Shown piece after piece: positions 22,306 to 34,527 of a DNA stretch of 64,000 nucleotides. Numbering within the stretch: position 1 is the first letter of the stretch; the number at the start of each line of letters is the position of its first letter. The translations under genes and the position numbers were made by a program. The DNA comes from Chrysopilus asiliformis. Lineage: Eukaryota > Arthropoda > Insecta > Diptera > Rhagionidae. A model generated the notes under the pieces. It did not search any database, was not told the origin of the DNA, and worked only from the letters and a program-made list of their open reading frames with translations. Location of the stretch: NCBI GenBank assembly GCA_964034945.1, contig OZ035962.1:10925789-10989788 (forward strand), written 5' to 3'.

Positions 22306-22869
22306 AACAAAACCAAGCCAAATGCAGAAGAAAATTCTTTGTTTTTGCCCGTCACGCGTTTTCCCTAAATTCCCAAATAAAGAAAAGTAAACTGAAATCA
22401 CGCAAATTTCACGAAGAGAAATCCAAATAAGAATATGCGAGACTATGAACTGTTCTGCAATGATTCCAAAAAAAATAGGGAATTATTCCTGCAATTTTGA
22501 GAAAATTTCCTGTTTTTGCAATGAATTCCCCTTTTGTTTGAGAATCATTTCCAAAAAATTCCACTGGCTCGTATATTCTTATTTTTTTTAAGAATCTGTT
22601 CTAATATTTCTCTCTCTGTTATCTTCACTCTAGGTCAAAATGCTTTAAACTCTTTACACAATGCTTCTCATTTGCTTTAACTAAAGAATGTCAAACTTCA
22701 CGAATTTTAAAAAACTTTTTTCCTCAATTTTAGTACCGAGTCTGACAAATTTACATTCAACATTTTTCATGATGCCATAATATAAAAAACTACAATATAT
22801 TGTACCAAAACTCTATTTAATTTCGTATTTTGGTCATTACTAAATCTAGTCGCGAAATTAGAGCTGACG

Positions 22870-22915
22870 TTTAAAATATGCACTCAAATGGCGACGTTCG
22901 TGTGCATATTTTAAA
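22870..22915. repeat. Perfect 14-bp hairpin stem
   Basis: tttaaaatatgcac (22870-22883) pairs with 22902-22915 across an 18-nt loop. It is AT-rich, so chance or a MITE relic is possible. Confidence 0.6.
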
Positions 22916-23040
22916 AATTTCATTTGAATCGTCAAATCCGCAAAAATGAATTAAATTCATCAGAAAATGTGTTATTTTTTTACTAATAGTAAAAATAATA
23001 CATTCTCAAAGAGTTTTTTCATCAAACAATCTTACGCAAA

Positions 23041-23140
23041 ACCTTACTAGCATTATAGATGAATGGCACGTATCTGCCACTGGAAATATATCTAATATAG
23101 TGGCAAATACGTGCCCTTCACCAAAAATGTTAGTAGGAGT
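23041..23140. ncRNA. Pre-miRNA-like hairpin (candidate)
   Basis: The arms 23041-23081 and 23099-23140 pair without a bulge-forming gap across a 17-nt loop. Of the 17 innermost pairs (gcacgtatctgccact side) only one is mismatched, and pairing continues with scattered mismatches for about 40 bp in all. Size, loop length and dispersed mismatches match an insect microRNA precursor. I do not recognise a known miRNA seed in either arm. A short palindromic transposon relic is the main alternative, and no second copy was noticed in this window. Confidence 0.4.
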
Positions 23141-25489
23141 ATATTGTTTTAATCGTTACAATAAGATAATAAACAAATTGATATCAAAACATCAATGAAA
23201 ACCCAATTGTAATGCAAAAACGAATCTAGTCATTTTTTGGTAATAAAGTAATTTTAAGAAAACAGCAAATTTAGTCACGCAGTTTTACATATTAAAAAGT
23301 TTTGACCCCTGAATATTAAATCAAAATTTAAAAAAAATTGTTTAACAACAAAAGAACTTTTCTAAATCTTAGAAGTCATTTGAGTTTTCGATTTTACGAA
23401 ACTGAGAGCTTTTTCTCTGATTTCCCAATTAAATTATTTGCTTAGAAATTCGCGAATTCAATTCTATGGGTAAAAGGCTTTATAGCAAAAGTTTTTAATA
23501 TGTAAACAGACTTACTTTTTATATATTCTAAATTAAATATGTACGTCAATTAAAATAAAACTTATGAAGAAAATGCCTTTTTAACATCATCATATAGAAT
23601 TTTATCACAAACTAAAACTTAAGAAAATCAATTTTAAATATTTTATAACAATTTTATCAATATCAAACACATGTATTTACAAGACGTACCTATGTATTTT
23701 AATAAAAACAAAATCTTAAAATTTTAATTATATTTTTAATATTTAAGAAAATCAACAGTGTAAATAACCTAAAAATGTATTTTTGAAGAAGTATTTTAGT
23801 GATAAAAAAATGTTTAAAATCAGTTAATAAAAATGTATAAAAATCACTTTGCCCAATTTTAATTCTATTTTAATTGTTATAAAATTTCCGTTACAGTGAT
23901 TGATAAGAATCATACCTGATCAATACAAATATTTTAAAACTAAAAAGGGAAAAGAGATTTCTCTTTAGATTTTCCTGATATTTCATTGCAATCTGCTAGT
24001 AGTACGATTTAAACATGCGTCATTTGATCAGTACAACAATAACAATGGAGGTGAATCACAAAAGGATAAAATGGGAAAAACAACCCTAAAATCACCCCGT
24101 TATATTTAAGAATCAAAATACAAAATAATTCACAGTTGACACCTCAGGGGGTAGAATATACGAGCACTCACATATGAAATATATTTCTATAACAGCGCAA
24201 AACTTACATGCCAGGTTAGTAAAGCAAATAAGTATCCTTGCAGTACATTGAAATTTGAAAGAAAAATACAAAATTGAAAAAAATATATGAAAGAATTTCT
24301 CCATACACAGAAATATATTTTGTTAATATATTTACGAGTATCTGCTATCTTATTCGTGTGCTTTACAGCATACTGACTTATTTTGAAGATTTTCCTGATT
24401 ATTTTTGTGCAGAAGCTGTGAGCAATCAATTCACAGTGGGTAACAAAACTATAACGAAAGTTTACAAAATATATTCTACACAAACCTTTATCTGTTTTTT
24501 TATCACACAGTATTACTGTTTACCATGAAGTTGAGTAAGGATAGAATATGCATTTTTAATTCTGAGGCTCATTAATAATGTTGAATAAAACAAAAGATTT
24601 AAGCGCAGAACTTTGAATTATTTTTTTAATTTTTGGCATTCAATACTTTTTAACTTCGTTAACCCCGATATGCCCACCGTACTAAATATTGTACGCCTGC
24701 ATTTTGATGTACAGCAAAATACAAATCGCCCAATTCGTACGGACATATACATATGTGTAAGAAAACATTTTGGTGGCCAAAACGGTAGTTCTACGTTCTA
24801 TTAATGTTCTAAAATGTGTAAGAAACTAAAATAGCCTGTTGAAGTAAGCTCAAGGAGACACATCACACTTTTAATTGCTCTTATTATTTTTCTCACAAAT
24901 TTTTATTGGATTTCTGAGAAATTGTCTTGTTATTTCTGAAAAATAGGCCCAATTTCGAAACCTTTGAAAGTTTTTGGGTAAAATGCAAGCTTTACAAATG
25001 ACAAAATATGGAGTTACGCGTATTTTGCAACTGTTCGGCTTTGAATATAAAGGTGTATTTGATATTGGTATCCAAGAATTTTCACTTACGGTGTAATTTT
25101 TTGAAAAATTCCGGCCTACAGCCCAAATTTTCTTGTGTACCAAAGTACTTATAACTTTTTATCTAGATATTGACAAAACGAAGTTGTGATAAACATTTAC
25201 CTGATCGGCCGTTTAAAATTTCCAGGCATAAAAAAGTTAACTCCTACACATTTTTTGAAAGGGCGCACTTGCAGGGCTCACCTCGAGCACTGGTTTATCT
25301 TTACACAACCCTGATTCCTTTATAATCTTAACTACAGTTTTCAGTCTTGAGAAAATTAAAATTTTTAATTGTAGTTTAATTTACACGGTTTCCCAACTAC
25401 TATCAGCAAAAAAAGTTTTAAGAAAAATGCCTGAAATTCAGATGGAAAAACTTCGAATCCACTGTAATCTAATCACTGCCTGACGTCTC

Positions 25490-27060
25490 TAACTACCCTT
25501 AGCCAATGTTTTCATACCATCGATTCGACATGGGGTAAATCGAAAACAAAAGACGATTTCACGTCACCTGCCAGCCATTATAAATGTGCTGTGCTCTCGG
25601 CATTGAACTGAGGTATCAGGGGGAAAAAAATTCCAACTAAAAGAGAAAAGAACTTCGGGCGAAATTTTTATATTCCGAGCAGTTTTTGGTACTTGATATA
25701 ATAGAGCACCCCCAATTCATCTTTTGCCAAAATGCAGTCCTCTGGTAAAATATAAACCCTGTTTTACAGCTAAACAAGGAACGAGCCGATGACGATGGGA
25801 TGACGAGGACAAATAGAAGGCCAAGTTATACTCACTGCACCGTAAAGGAAATGAATATGAATGGACCAGTAAGTCACCCCGTACCCTTTGCCAACCTGAA
25901 TTTCGAATACCAAATGCAAACGACCATTACGAAGGTCGAACATACATCACTAACGTTTATTTTAGCCCGGAACACCCAATTCTTGAGCATTCAACAAGCC
26001 CTCAGATTTATGTTCCCATTTCAATCGATAGAACTTCGCACAGGGGATGAATTTATATCCTGAATCCGATGCAGCAGAAACAGCATAGCTACAACCCTCT
26101 TCGATATACAGCCACCAGTATCCATTTGAGCCGGGAATGGTGCCTTCAGGCAGGATATAAATTCCAATCGAACTAAATAGCGAAAAAGGAATAATAGTTC
26201 CTGGTCCGTTGCTTTGTTGGTGGAAATGTCTGCGGGTCAGCGTTAAAAAGGATTTACAGACGAAAAACGGAAACCTCAATGAAATGCATTAAATTAAACA
26301 AATCCTTCAGGCTATTACCGATTGGACATTTTTCGCGTCTATGAAAACTCAATTATCATTCATAACTGACGCCGACCGGAGCCTGTTGCCCTATAAAGGG
26401 TACGCCTTCAGATCCTTCCGACGTTTCTACGCTTCAATGTTTATTTGCTTCGTTCTTTATTATTTCAGAACAAAAAACCCAATGTATCGTCCTCGGATCA
26501 CTGATCACTCACCAAAGCAAAAAAAAATCCCAGAATCCACGCGTTCAGAAATCACTCCACACAGTCTTTCGCGACGACATCGCGCCAAAAATCAAAAACT
26601 CGTGATTTCGAAAGTGAATTACGCAGAGAGCACCTAGGTGGGTGTCATGGTTCGACGATTCCCTGCCTTTACATGAAATTCTTTTCACCATTCGAGTATT
26701 TAATTGTAAGGCAATTTCTTAGTCCAATGTTCGTTACTGCCGATTTCGATTGTCGTATTGCCGGCTGTGGCTGAATCATTTATGGCTGTTTTTAGGGCCG
26801 ATTTCATCGTCTGATTGTTGAGAAATTAATTACTCGAAAAGTCGTTATGTACTTGACGTTTTAATGCCAAAAGGAAAAACATACTTCCGGTTTCGAACAA
26901 CCTAACCGGGGGTGAGGAAACCCAAAGAAAAATTGAAACACAGACGGGTTTCAGTGCATTGGCAAGCGGGTCCTGATTTCAATATATCGTTAATTGTTTT
27001 CCAGGAAGTCTTTCTGTGTGTGCATTGAAGCCAACTCAAACAACCTATGGTCGAGCTTAG
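25490..27060. other. Complexity-rich non-coding island
   Basis: Compared with the flanking AT-rich DNA this segment has fewer homopolymers, balanced base composition and no match to the repeat families seen elsewhere in the window. ORFs of 87-105 codons occur on both strands (25800-26063, 25962-26279 minus, 26341-26637) but none resembles a known protein. Candidates are a distal regulatory region for tap, a lncRNA, or exons of an unrecognised gene. Confidence 0.35.
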
Positions 27061-27559
27061 ATTAGAATCCCTATTTTTACTGTTGTGTCATAATTAGCAG
27101 TTTCATATTTACAAATTGTAATGTTTAATTATCTAAGAGCATAACTAAATTCGGTCTCTTAACGAAGATAAAGATTTTATCGTTTGATGGAAATCTACTT
27201 TTTCACTTTTGTTACCTTTGTTACATTTTTTTTATACAAGAAAGGTATCAAAAATCGAAATTATAAAGGGGTCCCGCACCTTCCCGGGACATATACCCAT
27301 CAATTCGGTTCAATTAGTCGAAATAGGAATATACGAGACAGAAATCCAAATAGGAATATAGTACAACTCAGTGGACTGTTTTGCAATGATTCCCTAGAAA
27401 TTGGGAATTCTTCCTATAATTTCCTATTTTTTGGCATGAATTATCCTACTGTTTAGGAGTCATTACCAAAAAATTTCAAGATTCAATCGGATCACGCCTT
27501 CTCATATATACCACACAAATGACAAATATTTCTAGAAAATTCGCTTAAAGGTTTGTATC

Positions 27560-28501
27560 GGGTCTTTCAACAAGGACATAACAATTTTGTATTTAAATAA
27601 AACACAGAATAATTGAGATATCGGGCTGAAATTTATTCCAGGTGTAGTGGACATGTTACATTTAAGTATGAAATTCGATGTCGTTCATATGGCCACCGCG
27701 AGCACGTTTGCTGATTGATTCTTTGGAGCCAATTGTCCACCACTCTGCCACACATATCGGCCGGAACGTTAGCAATCTCGCGTTCGATATTGTTCCTGAG
27801 CTACTCTAATGCTACATTTACACGAATGACAAATTTGTCATTTTTTTCTTGTCATTATGTTAATTCCCGTGTAAATGGCATAATTTTTGTAATTTTTTCT
27901 GTCAGAAAATGTCAATCTCTCATAAAAGAATGAACTTGTCCATTCTTTTATGCCAGATTGTCATTCGTGCAAACGCAATATTAGTTATGACAACTTTAGT
28001 ATTCAACTTTTGTCATAACTAATATTGCGTTTGCACGAATGACAATCTGGCATAAAATAATGGACAAGTTCATTCTTTTATGAGAGATTGACATTTTCTG
28101 ACAGAAAAAATTACAAAAATTATGCCATTTACACGGGAATTAACATAATGACAAGAAAAAAATGACAAATTTGTCATTCGTGTAAATGTAGCATAACGTT
28201 GTAGGCTTGTTGGCATAAACCAACGACTTAACATAACCTCATAAAAAGAAATCCAACGGCGTTAAATCGCATGAGCGAGGTGGCCATTCGACCGGACCAT
28301 TTCTCGAGATTACACGATTACCGAACTTCTCCTTCAATAGATCAATTGTTTGACCAGCTTTGTGGCATTGCTTGTTCGTGAACTTCACCATGATAAAAAT
28401 GTAAACCTTGACTGACGTTTTAGCATTGCCAGATCATAAAAAAAGTTTTAGGGTGCGTTTTTATTAAAATACAAAATTGTTATGTCCTTGTTGAAAGACC
28501 C
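27560..28501 (-). mobile_element. Dead Tc1/mariner-superfamily element with a nested MITE
   Basis: Inverted ends of about 35 bp, starting gggtctttcaacaaggacat, lie at 27560-27594 and 28467-28501. The minus strand between them encodes a decayed C-terminal transposase fragment, with GPVEWPPRSCDLTPLDFFL followed by a stop (TGA where TGG is expected) and then GYVKSLVYANKPTT. The reading frame resumes beyond the nested MITE (27810-28193) with NNIEREIANVPADMC. The catalytic first two Asp motifs and the DNA-binding domain are absent. The family is the same broad group as 33607-34527. Confidence 0.8.
27810..28193. mobile_element. Near-perfect palindromic (foldback) MITE
   Basis: This 384-bp element is an almost perfect palindrome: two arms of about 190 bp starting tgctacatttacacgaatga and ending in its complement, with no significant spacer. 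It is flanked by the 3-bp repeat taa and interrupts the transposase relic above. A single arm of the same element is present at 45215-45413. The TWA-type target duplication would fit PIF/Harbinger elements, but a TA duplication (Tc1/mariner) can also be read. Confidence 0.85.
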
Positions 28502-31500
28502 TTTACTAGAGTTTGGGCTATGCTATCTGTTCATTTTCCTCTGTTCAACTTGTGGCAGATAGAAACTTTCTAATCAGTACAAAATCCGTTTGAAGCAAAA
28601 TTATGACGATGTCCGTGCACTTGTCTGTCGATCTGTAGGTCTGTTGGTCTGTAGTTCTGTCGGTGTGTCAGTCTATCGCGTTGTCAGTCTGTCTGTTTTC
28701 CGTTTTACGCATCTTCAACAACTCAAGAACACATTGAACTAGCGACTTAAAATTTTTTGTGAAAGAATTCTACGAAAATCGTAGTTTTCGATCAACTTTT
28801 GAAAAAGTCACGTTGGCTATAATGGAAACCCCCATATATTTTTTTTTAAATACATTTTTTTGAAAATTTCTCGAAAACTATGCGCTATTAGAAAGAAATG
28901 AATATAACAAAATTTGAAGGATATAAAATTTTCTACATTTTTTGCTTTAACAGTTTTTCCGTATCTGCAACGGTTTTCAGTATATTTGAAAAAAATTAGG
29001 TGTTTTGAAAATGTCTCGGGAATTTCTGTAAACATGTTCCAATCAAATCGCGAGTGCCCGGGAAATATTTTTTAGGCAACATTAAATTTTTCATGAATAT
29101 AGAACTTGGTTATACTTCGTATAAGAAAGTTAAATACTAGTTACCACCTCCGCCGATTTTAGAAAGAGTCCGATGCTTTTTTTTTGTTCTAGGCTTTTTT
29201 CTGAACAGATGGAAAAGGAAGTAATTTCGATTAATTTAATTAGTTTTATCGAACCCTTTTTAACTCTTCTATTATATTTGACTATGTACCAAATTCACCA
29301 TAAAACTATCAATAATCATACCGTATCAGAGTAATAAATTTTCTGCAACTTATTTTCGCGGAAATAAAGAATAAACCAAACGTAGAATAGCAGCATACAA
29401 TTTTCACCCCTTTCCCAAAAAAAAGGAATTTACCCATCGATTGTCTCCTTTTAGAAACCTAACACGAAATATACACCGAGAAAATGTAACGACATATCGA
29501 TAAAATCAAATAAAAAATTCGCTACGATTGGAAAATTAAATGATTTGAAATGAAACCGAAAACACCCATTTTTTTGGCACATTATAAGAACCGATTTGAC
29601 TGAAATGAGAAAAGGGTTCAAGAGTATTGAACAAATAAAACATCAACTCGCGTTACCTCAGATGCAACAAGACATAAGTATTTTTGTGCAAACGGATCAG
29701 AATATCATCCAAGTGTTACGGTGTTAAATTTTAAATCGCATCCTTTTAAGAATTAATCTTTTGATCCTGTCATTGGATAGATAGATTTCGATACAATTTC
29801 GAAAAAAACGGCTGTAGCGAAAAAAAACCTCGCCATTCAATCACCCTAAAACGCTTCGATGGTGGTACGACTAGCAACCCTTTTTTCTGTAGACTAGCGA
29901 GATTCGCTTTGGTTATTATACCCTTAAGACCATGTCGTGTATTATTTTTTTACACTTTGAAGTCACACAGAAATGACATTCGTGGACAGGGTCGTCGGTA
30001 TTGACATCATCTACAAGTTTACTTTTTGTATCCTTACATGTTCGTCTAACCGATATTTGGGATAAATAGGAGTTTAAATTTTCAAAAGGAAAAATTGAAT
30101 GTTTAGCGTGTTTCATACTTAACTGAGTTAAATCCCTTTAAAGCGCTTTTGTCAATATTTTGGAAGGATTAAAATTTTTGTACCAATTCATCACAGTAAT
30201 TTTATTTGATATGTTAATTTCATATTGGAATTAGTAAATGCTTTGATCAGAGGAAAATGAATTCAAATTACAAAATTGGTAAATAAAAAAACAGTGTTTA
30301 CACAAAGTACTATGAATTTCTTGAATTAAATTATATAGCATTGCATAGAAAATTAACAAAAAAAATTACAAATATTCTAAGTCATCTCATTAATTGATTT
30401 TTTTATCGATAAATCACACTAAAAAAATTTTTTAAGAATTCTTACTAAATTTAATTTTGAAAAAATCAGTTTGGAACGCTTTTTTCATGTCCCACTCTTA
30501 TATAAATCCATTTGTATTGCCCAATATTTGCAATAAATCAAATGATTAAAAACCCATATTAATATCACATTAATTTTTGGTGTTTTTATGGATGTTTTAT
30601 TATAACTTCAGGAAATATCATCTTTGATTGCCAACGTAAAAATCACCGACCATAAAAATACAGAAAAAACCGGCAACAAAATTGATTCCTTTGAAATTGA
30701 CTTTATTTGGATGTCAAGTGGATTAATATCGTTATCAGTGATAAGACAGGTAATAAATATTTCAATTACAAGTGCATTACAAACAATAAATTCACAAACC
30801 AAACAGTTACATTAAATATTAACGAACAATTGTTCAAACAGGTTAACTCGATTCATAATTATGTGAACAAATCGAATATATTCCAGTTTACATATAGTAG
30901 CTCCCATCAATAAAGAGAAACATATGTCGAATAGAGTGTTTTATTTAAAAAAAAATTGATTTACCATTTTTATGATACAATTATGTTACTGAAAGAACCA
31001 TTAGAGCCACATATTATTAAATATGCTGACGTAAAATCCGATTGCCAATAAAATACTGATGGAAAATTTGCACAGGGATTTAGAAAATTTTCTATCGCGA
31101 TATTAGTTTAACAAAAAAAAACTGTTTACAGAATTCGATATTGACACAATGATCACAAGGCATTAATGAAAAATTTGCTATAATTGCGATTTCTTTGCAC
31201 GTGTGAAAAATTCAAATAATAACGTTTTTATGAAACTATTCGTAATATCCTTTCATGCGAAACTTTGGAGCTTTAAAGCTTGCGAAGCTTAAATAACATA
31301 CTTTTTTCTAGAAATTTGAATATCAAATTTTAGTTACATATTTGATACATAATTACACATATTGATTTAAAGATCTTGTTTCAAAAATCTTCAGAATGTT
31401 TTCCTATTCTGGAAGACAGCATGAAGACAGCAGCAAGACATTTCTAATTTCTTGGAAAAAATGTTCGAAAAAAAACTGTCTGTAGTATCATTTTAATTGA

Positions 31501-33606
31501 TACGATTTTTCACCGTGATAATTTTTCTAACTAAATATTTAGAATTGGCGCGAAAATTTCATTGGCAAATAAATCATTTCTATCCGAACACGCTGCCGTT
31601 GGCCAAATATGTACAAATTCTTTTAAAACCACAAGAAAAGCTACAATTGCCAGGGGCCAATCGTCATATGATAACAAACAAAATATTTATTTGAAAAGAA
31701 TCCATTTGTTTAGGAAAGGGGGAAAGGAGTAGTCCGATTGGATTTCGATGTACGGAACGATTGTGTAAAATCCATAGATATACTAGATCGCTCGATTTGC
31801 TGTCTCAAATGGTCCCATTTCAATACAGTTCAGTGAATCAAAACGAGTCAAGTAAGAGCAAGATAACCGTATGAAAATAAATATAGTCCTCTCGTTTAAA
31901 CCGTAAGCTGTCAAAGGAAAATAGACTTTCGGAATGGTGTTGGCGCCTAAAGTTATTTGTTTGCGCCTAAAGTTAGTCTCAAACTTGTGAAATTTGAATT
32001 TCGCGGCAAACTAAATTTGAATTTCGCGAGCTTATACAGTTCAGTGGATGCGTTCAAGTACGATAAAGAGGGAAATACTTTTGGGACCATTTTTCAGCAG
32101 AGCTTTGTATGGTGACAGTTGTTCTATGTTATATAGTTCTGTGGTAAAATCATATTCTAAACACATTTTATCTTTATCACAGAAAAAATGTTTCGTTTGT
32201 ATGGGAGAAGGAAGAAGGAATTGTCTGATTTTGCCCATTCAAGAACTTAGTCTAGCCATTTACAACAAATGTAACTATACAAAATTTCAAATCTGTAGCT
32301 CAATCCTTCTGAAAGTTGTGGTGTTCATGGATGGACAGACAGACAGATGGAGGGACATGCGGAAATCAAAATAATTTGTCATCTCTAACACCCTGGTGTA
32401 GTTAATTTTTGTGACCGATGATTGGTTCGATGTGTAATAAACGGTATAGGTACTAAATCTAATATACTTCTATATAATTTACATATAGTGTATAAAAAAT
32501 ACGCCAAGCTTTTCTTTCTTTATTATTTCTTACTACCTTGCATACCCGTCATTGCCGGGTTAAGTTTTTTCATTTTTTTTTTTTTTTTGATGGTCTATGT
32601 TGGAGCTAAACTTCAGGCCAATCGGCTCGGTAGTTTCCCCGCGAAATGGTAACATAGAGGAAGAGCTAAATTTCGAGATCACTTTACCCCGTCCCCTTAC
32701 TCCCCCACCTCTCGGGCTACTTTTTAATGGGTCTATGTTGGGGCTGGATCCCCGACGAACATCTATGCCAAATTTCAAGCCAATCGGTTCAGTAGTTTCC
32801 CCGCGAAAGAGTAACATAGCGCAAAAACTAAGTTTCAAAATCACTGTACCCCCTCCCCTTACTTCCCCCACCCTTTTTCCGTATGCCTATGTTGGAACCA
32901 GAACTACCACAGACACTCATGCCAAATTTCAAGTCAATCGGTTCAGCCGTTTTTGCGTGAAAGAGGAACAGACAGACAGACAGACAGACAGAGACCAACT
33001 CATTTTTATATATTAGTATGATTTTCATTACGTTGACAATTGACAGTTCACTTGCATCTTTGGTTACGGCTTCGGAAACAGCGCCGACTTTATTTCGGCC
33101 GAAGCCGAAGCTTGTATACCCCATAGGTTGAGAAACATTGCTTTAGTATGACTTCTCGCGATATTTTCAAGTAGATTTACAAGCGTACGGCTATTTTTTG
33201 AGCCGCCTTCTGAACAATAAAATTGAGGAATTCGGTTATTCAAAGAACGTGAAAACTTTGGAACAATGTTACTTTCCAATTACTAGCCACAAAGATTCAA
33301 CTGCAACATGAGTCGACACACGCCCGGAGCTGTACTTCGATAATAAAGAGCTTCCCATAAGTTTCCGTTTTATAAAAAAATATACTTAAAAAGTCCACCT
33401 TTTTTTGAAAAAAGAAATATTTTAATTGTTAAAATCTCACGAAAATCCGTTTGATTTTGGGTATCACGTCTATTTTGGATGCCGATTTTTATCAAAACTT
33501 TTAAAAAGTATTTTTTTCACCCCCTTCTTCCTACATTGTGTGGTTTTGCAATCCCTATTTTTTCTAGTACATAAGCTTTTAAAAAAATAGAGAGCCAAAA
33601 AAACTA
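28502..33606. other. Non-coding region between the two mariner relics
   Basis: 28562-28790 is an inverted family A repeat, with pyrimidine-rich ctgtctgt sequence. 28860-29000 is related to 39470-39830 and 51900-52100. 29300-31690 is AT-rich with no credible ORF. 31700-31760 and 32041-32475 are family B-like pieces, and 32536-33022 is retroposon copy B. A small gccgaagccgaagc repeat follows near 33090. No gene was seen. Confidence 0.55.
32536..33022 (+). mobile_element. Retroposon-like dispersed element, copy B (two internal modules)
   Basis: Same start (ccttgcatacccgtcattgc) and same end (tttttatatattagtatga) as 21994-22305. It contains the internal module, marked by agtttccccgcgaaa and acatag, twice, where copy A has it once. 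The difference in length between the copies is therefore one extra module of roughly 180 bp. Confidence 0.6.
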
Positions 33607-34527
33607 CAGGGTGCGCCATCTGTTCCTCCGGTATGAGAATGTTGAATAACTTTTTAAAGAAACAATAGATTGCAAAAAATGGTGTTTTTTTATTTAGTTC
33701 AATCCTTTACAATTTATGTGGACTACTTTTTGAAAACAACATCGATCAAATGACCACCTTTATTGGCCACCGCAAACTGTGCTCTTTTTCGGGCATTTTC
33801 CATCACTTCTTCGAGCATCTCCGTCGGTATGGCAGCTATTTCGGCACGAATATTGGTCTTGAGCTCGTCAATGGTCTTCGGGTTGCTGGCGTAAACTTTA
33901 CTCTTCAAATAACCCCACAAAAAGAAGTCTGGGGGGGTTAAATCAGGGGATCTTGGTGGCCAGTCAATATCGCCTCTTTTCGATATCACACGTCTAGGGA
34001 ATTTTTGTTGCAAAAACCGTATTGTTTGGTCCGCTGTGTGGCATGGCGCCCCGTCTTGCTGAAACCAGAAGTCAGTCAGACCTTTTTCACGCATTTTCGG
34101 ACACACAAAATGTGCCAACATCCACCGATATCGATTACCATTAACTGTTTCACCTTCATTGAAGAAAAATGGCCCAATGATGGTTTTTGCGCACACGCCG
34201 GCCCAAACAGTCACTTTTCGATCATGCAATGGTATTTCATGAATCTCGTGAGGATTTTCTGTCGCCCAAATGCGGCAATTTTGTTTATTAACACCGCCAG
34301 AGGGAGTGAAATGTGCCTCGTCGGTCATTAAAACTTGCATCCAAAATTGAACGACTATTTTCAATGTACATCGTCACTATTTCGGCGCGTTCTTTCGGTG
34401 TGAAGCGGTTCATGGTTAAAATTGTACTGGTTTGACGTTTCCAAAACGTGTCTAGGAAAGCAAATCGGTTGACAAATGGCGAAGTTATTCAATGTTTACA
34501 TACCGGAGGAACAGATGGCGCACCCTG
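33607..34527 (-). mobile_element. Tc1/mariner-superfamily element, internally deleted
   Basis: The 921-bp element has 29-bp inverted ends (cagggtgcgccatctgttcc... at 33607-33635, complement at 34499-34527) that look fully complementary, flanked by TA at 33605-33606 and 34528-34529. This is the standard target duplication of the superfamily. It carries the transposase remnant described separately. Typical relatives are about 1.3 kb, so a few hundred base pairs are missing. Confidence 0.9.
33723..34412 (-). pseudogene. Transposase with N-terminal DNA-binding domain deleted
   Basis: Reading on the minus strand, a start at about 34412 gives MNRFTPKERAEIVTMYIENS, the usual opening of the helix-turn-helix region. 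After only about 30 codons it runs into the catalytic core (VLMTDEAHFT), so most of the DNA-binding region has been lost. The catalytic Asp motifs are MTDEAHF, QQDGAPCHT and SPDLTPPDFFLWG; I count 36 residues between the second and third Asp. The end is typical (GGHLIDVVFKK). The first segment and the core may be in different frames; the open frame upstream of 34364 is short. The catalytic domain is intact, but a protein without its end-binding domain should not move the element. Confidence 0.75.

Larger units (their letters stand above)
20890..27559. other. Gene-poor region downstream of tap
   Basis: No gene can be supported. 21199-21345 and 21452-21511 belong to a repeat family shared with 45418-46002. 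21599-21676 is a simple aaaaatc-type repeat, and 21994-22305 is a retroposon-like element. 22410-22570 and 27300-27480 are two copies of another dispersed repeat (shared tgttttgcaatgattcc / tgttctgcaatgattcc). 22870-22915 is a 14-bp stem, and 23041-23140 is a strong hairpin. 24653 onward resembles the left end of the piggyBac-type MITE at 55758. 25490-27060 is a complexity-rich island (separate entry). The rest is AT-rich. Confidence 0.55.

Noticed and set aside
25962..26279. 105-codon minus-strand ORF in the complexity-rich island
   Set aside because: No recognisable domain, no splice or promoter support, and overlapping ORFs on the other strand of similar quality.
32597..33016. 139-codon ORF and its minus-strand partner
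   Set aside because: Lies entirely inside the retroposon-like element; the shorter copy at 22054-22299 shows the same words as repeats, not as a conserved protein.
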